Assembly: GCA_003539625.1 (NCBI GenBank)
Contig: DPOU01000028.1
Location: 1 to 29,932, forward strand
DNA from: Acholeplasmatales bacterium
GTDB taxonomy: Bacteria > Bacillota_I > Bacilli_A > ML615J-28 > CAG-313
Direction: 5' to 3'
DNA length: 29,932 bases
Shown: positions 28,869-29,932 of the stretch, piece after piece
How positions within the stretch are numbered: position 1 is the first letter of the stretch
Layout: every line of letters starts with the position of its first letter
Notes under the pieces: model-generated
What the model was told of the DNA's origin: nothing
The model's database searches: none
What the model saw: the letters and a program-made list of their open reading frames with translations, nothing else
Made by a program: the position numbers and the translations under genes

Positions 28869-29932
28869 ATGAATCATTTACCTTTACATGTGCGTGTTCC
28901 AATCGAGGGAAATAATCCGAGTATTACTCGTTTGGAAGAAAAATGTATTAAATGCGGAATGTGTAAGGACGTATGTACAAATGCCATAGGTGTGCATGGT
29001 ACATATACATTTGAGCAGACTTGTGGAGAGGCTGTGTGTATAAATTGCGGACAGTGCGCAAATGTCTGTCCTGTAGACAGTATTATAGAAAAGTATGAAT
29101 ATTTGGATGTAAAGAGAGAGGTTCAGAATTCGGAAAAGATTGTCATTGTAAGTACGTCACCATCCGTACGAGCTGCGCTGGGGGAAGAATTCGGTATGCT
29201 TGATGGCAGCTTTGTACAAGGAAAAATGGTTTCGTTGCTTAGAAAATTAGGCGTAAATTATGTCCTTGATACCTGTTTTGCAGCTGACCTTACTATTGTT
29301 GAGGAAGCTAGTGAGCTTATTGAGAGAGTGACCAAAAAAAACGCTCCCTTACCTCAGTTTACCAGTTGTTGTCCTGCATGGGTTAAGTATGTGGAAACAT
29401 ATTATCCGGAAATGATTCCGAATCTTTCATCGGCGAAAAGCCCTATCGGAATGCAGGGACCTACAATTAAGACCTATTTTGCTGAGAAGAAGGGTATAGA
29501 TCCAAAATCAATTGTAAATGTGGCACTTACTCCATGTACTGCAAAGAAATTTGAAATTCGCAGAGATGAGATGAACGCTTCTGCTCATTATCTTGGTGTA
29601 GAGGGGATGCGTGACATGGATTACGTGATCACGACCAGAGAGCTTGCAAAGTGGGCAAAAGAGGAAGGGATTGATTTTGCCAGCCTTGAAGATGGTGAAT
29701 ATGACAATTTTATGGGAGATGCATCTGGAGCCGGTATTATTTTCGGCAATACCGGAGGTGTTATGGAAGCTGCTCTCAGAACTGCTTACGAATTTATTAC
29801 AAAAGAAAAATCACCGGAACAGTTATTCAACCTTACACCTGTAAGGGGATATGAAGGCGTCAAAGAAGCTACTTTAAAGGTTGGCGATTTAGATGTGAAT
29901 ATCGCTGTAGTATATGGTACAGCCAATGCCGG
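28869..29932 (+). CDS. [FeFe] hydrogenase, 3'-partial
   Basis: The frame is open for 354 codons to the window edge. An N-terminal 2x[4Fe-4S] ferredoxin domain has CIKCGMCKDVC (26-36) and CINCGQCANVC (57-67). The H-cluster domain shows motif L1 TSCCPAW (165-171), L2 PCTAKKFE (222-229) and SGAGIIFGNTGGVMEAALRT; the third cysteine motif would lie past the edge. It reduces protons with ferredoxin electrons or the reverse, in the cytoplasm, fitting fermentative H2 production. The short ferredoxin-only N-terminus points to a monomeric or small group enzyme, not the long NuoG-like type. Base use differs from the rest: GC-ending codons are frequent and hand counts of sampled 60-nt lines gave 33-53% GC. 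This suggests acquisition or a contig join. Confidence 0.93.
   Translation, partial: MNHLPLHVRVPIEGNNPSITRLEEKCIKCGMCKDVCTNAIGVHGTYTFEQTCGEAVCINCGQCANVCPVDSIIEKYEYLDVKREVQNSEKIVIVSTSPSVRAALGEEFGMLDGSFVQGKMVSLLRKLGVNYVLDTCFAADLTIVEEASELIERVTKKNAPLPQFTSCCPAWVKYVETYYPEMIPNLSSAKSPIGMQGPTIKTYFAEKKGIDPKSIVNVALTPCTAKKFEIRRDEMNASAHYLGVEGMRDMDYVITTRELAKWAKEEGIDFASLEDGEYDNFMGDASGAGIIFGNTGGVMEAALRTAYEFITKEKSPEQLFNLTPVRGYEGVKEATLKVGDLDVNIAVVYGTANA

Noticed and set aside
1..29932. CRISPR array, rRNA genes, prophage or replication origin
   Set aside because: No regularly spaced repeats with spacers, no rRNA-like sequence, no phage structural genes and no dnaA-type region were seen; the three 20-bp-spaced repeats at 28612 are too few and too close for a CRISPR.

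Overview
The window looks like a chromosomal stretch of an AT-rich, endospore-forming, anaerobic Firmicute. It most resembles the gut Bacilli lineages near Erysipelotrichales and the Mollicutes; this placement is inferred from gene content and style, not from a marker search. Supporting signs are a ftsZ - spoIIGA - sigE - sigG neighbourhood, a Na+-pumping oxaloacetate decarboxylase, acetate kinase, ECF-type vitamin uptake proteins, many lipoproteins with InlB-type repeats, strong Gram-positive ribosome binding sites and short intergenic regions with clear intrinsic terminators. TGA is almost absent as a stop codon: 1 of 31 stops that I could assign.

Region 1 (1-6585) is an accessory island of RHS/YD-repeat toxin tips. 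It holds six headless C-terminal toxin fragments, each followed by a small candidate immunity gene. The recognisable tips are two homologous ART-like domains, a TNT-type NAD glycohydrolase and a ParB-like domain; two tips are unidentified. Long direct repeats of the RHS core, an IS21-type istB remnant and a TIR-like pair show repeated recombination. A structured, mostly non-coding spacer follows (6345-6835).

Region 2 (6836-23903) is ordinary chromosome in mostly monocistronic units. In order it holds an InlB-repeat/SGNH esterase lipoprotein, ackA, ftsZ, a membrane protein, the sporulation trio spoIIGA-sigE-sigG, a C39-like peptidase with Cys-rich repeats, a folT-like ECF S component, gpmI, a second Cys-repeat lipoprotein, a TrhA/hemolysin III protein, and the IscU-like plus GGGtGRT pair.

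Region 3 (23920-28356) is an energy/biotin operon: oadA (carboxyltransferase), an unusual oadG fused to a lipoprotein domain, a biotin carrier, oadB, then bioY for biotin uptake. A promoter followed by a strong intrinsic terminator ahead of oadA suggests an attenuated leader RNA. The genes fit together: biotin imported by BioY is attached to the carrier, OadA moves CO2 from oxaloacetate to it, and OadB decarboxylates it while pumping Na+. AckA and GpmI serve the same fermentative metabolism.

Region 4 (28374-29932) holds tRNA-Ser(CGA), two terminators, three 20-bp-spaced direct repeats, tandem promoters and the first 354 codons of an [FeFe] hydrogenase with visibly higher GC. This may be acquired DNA next to a tRNA gene, or an assembly join.
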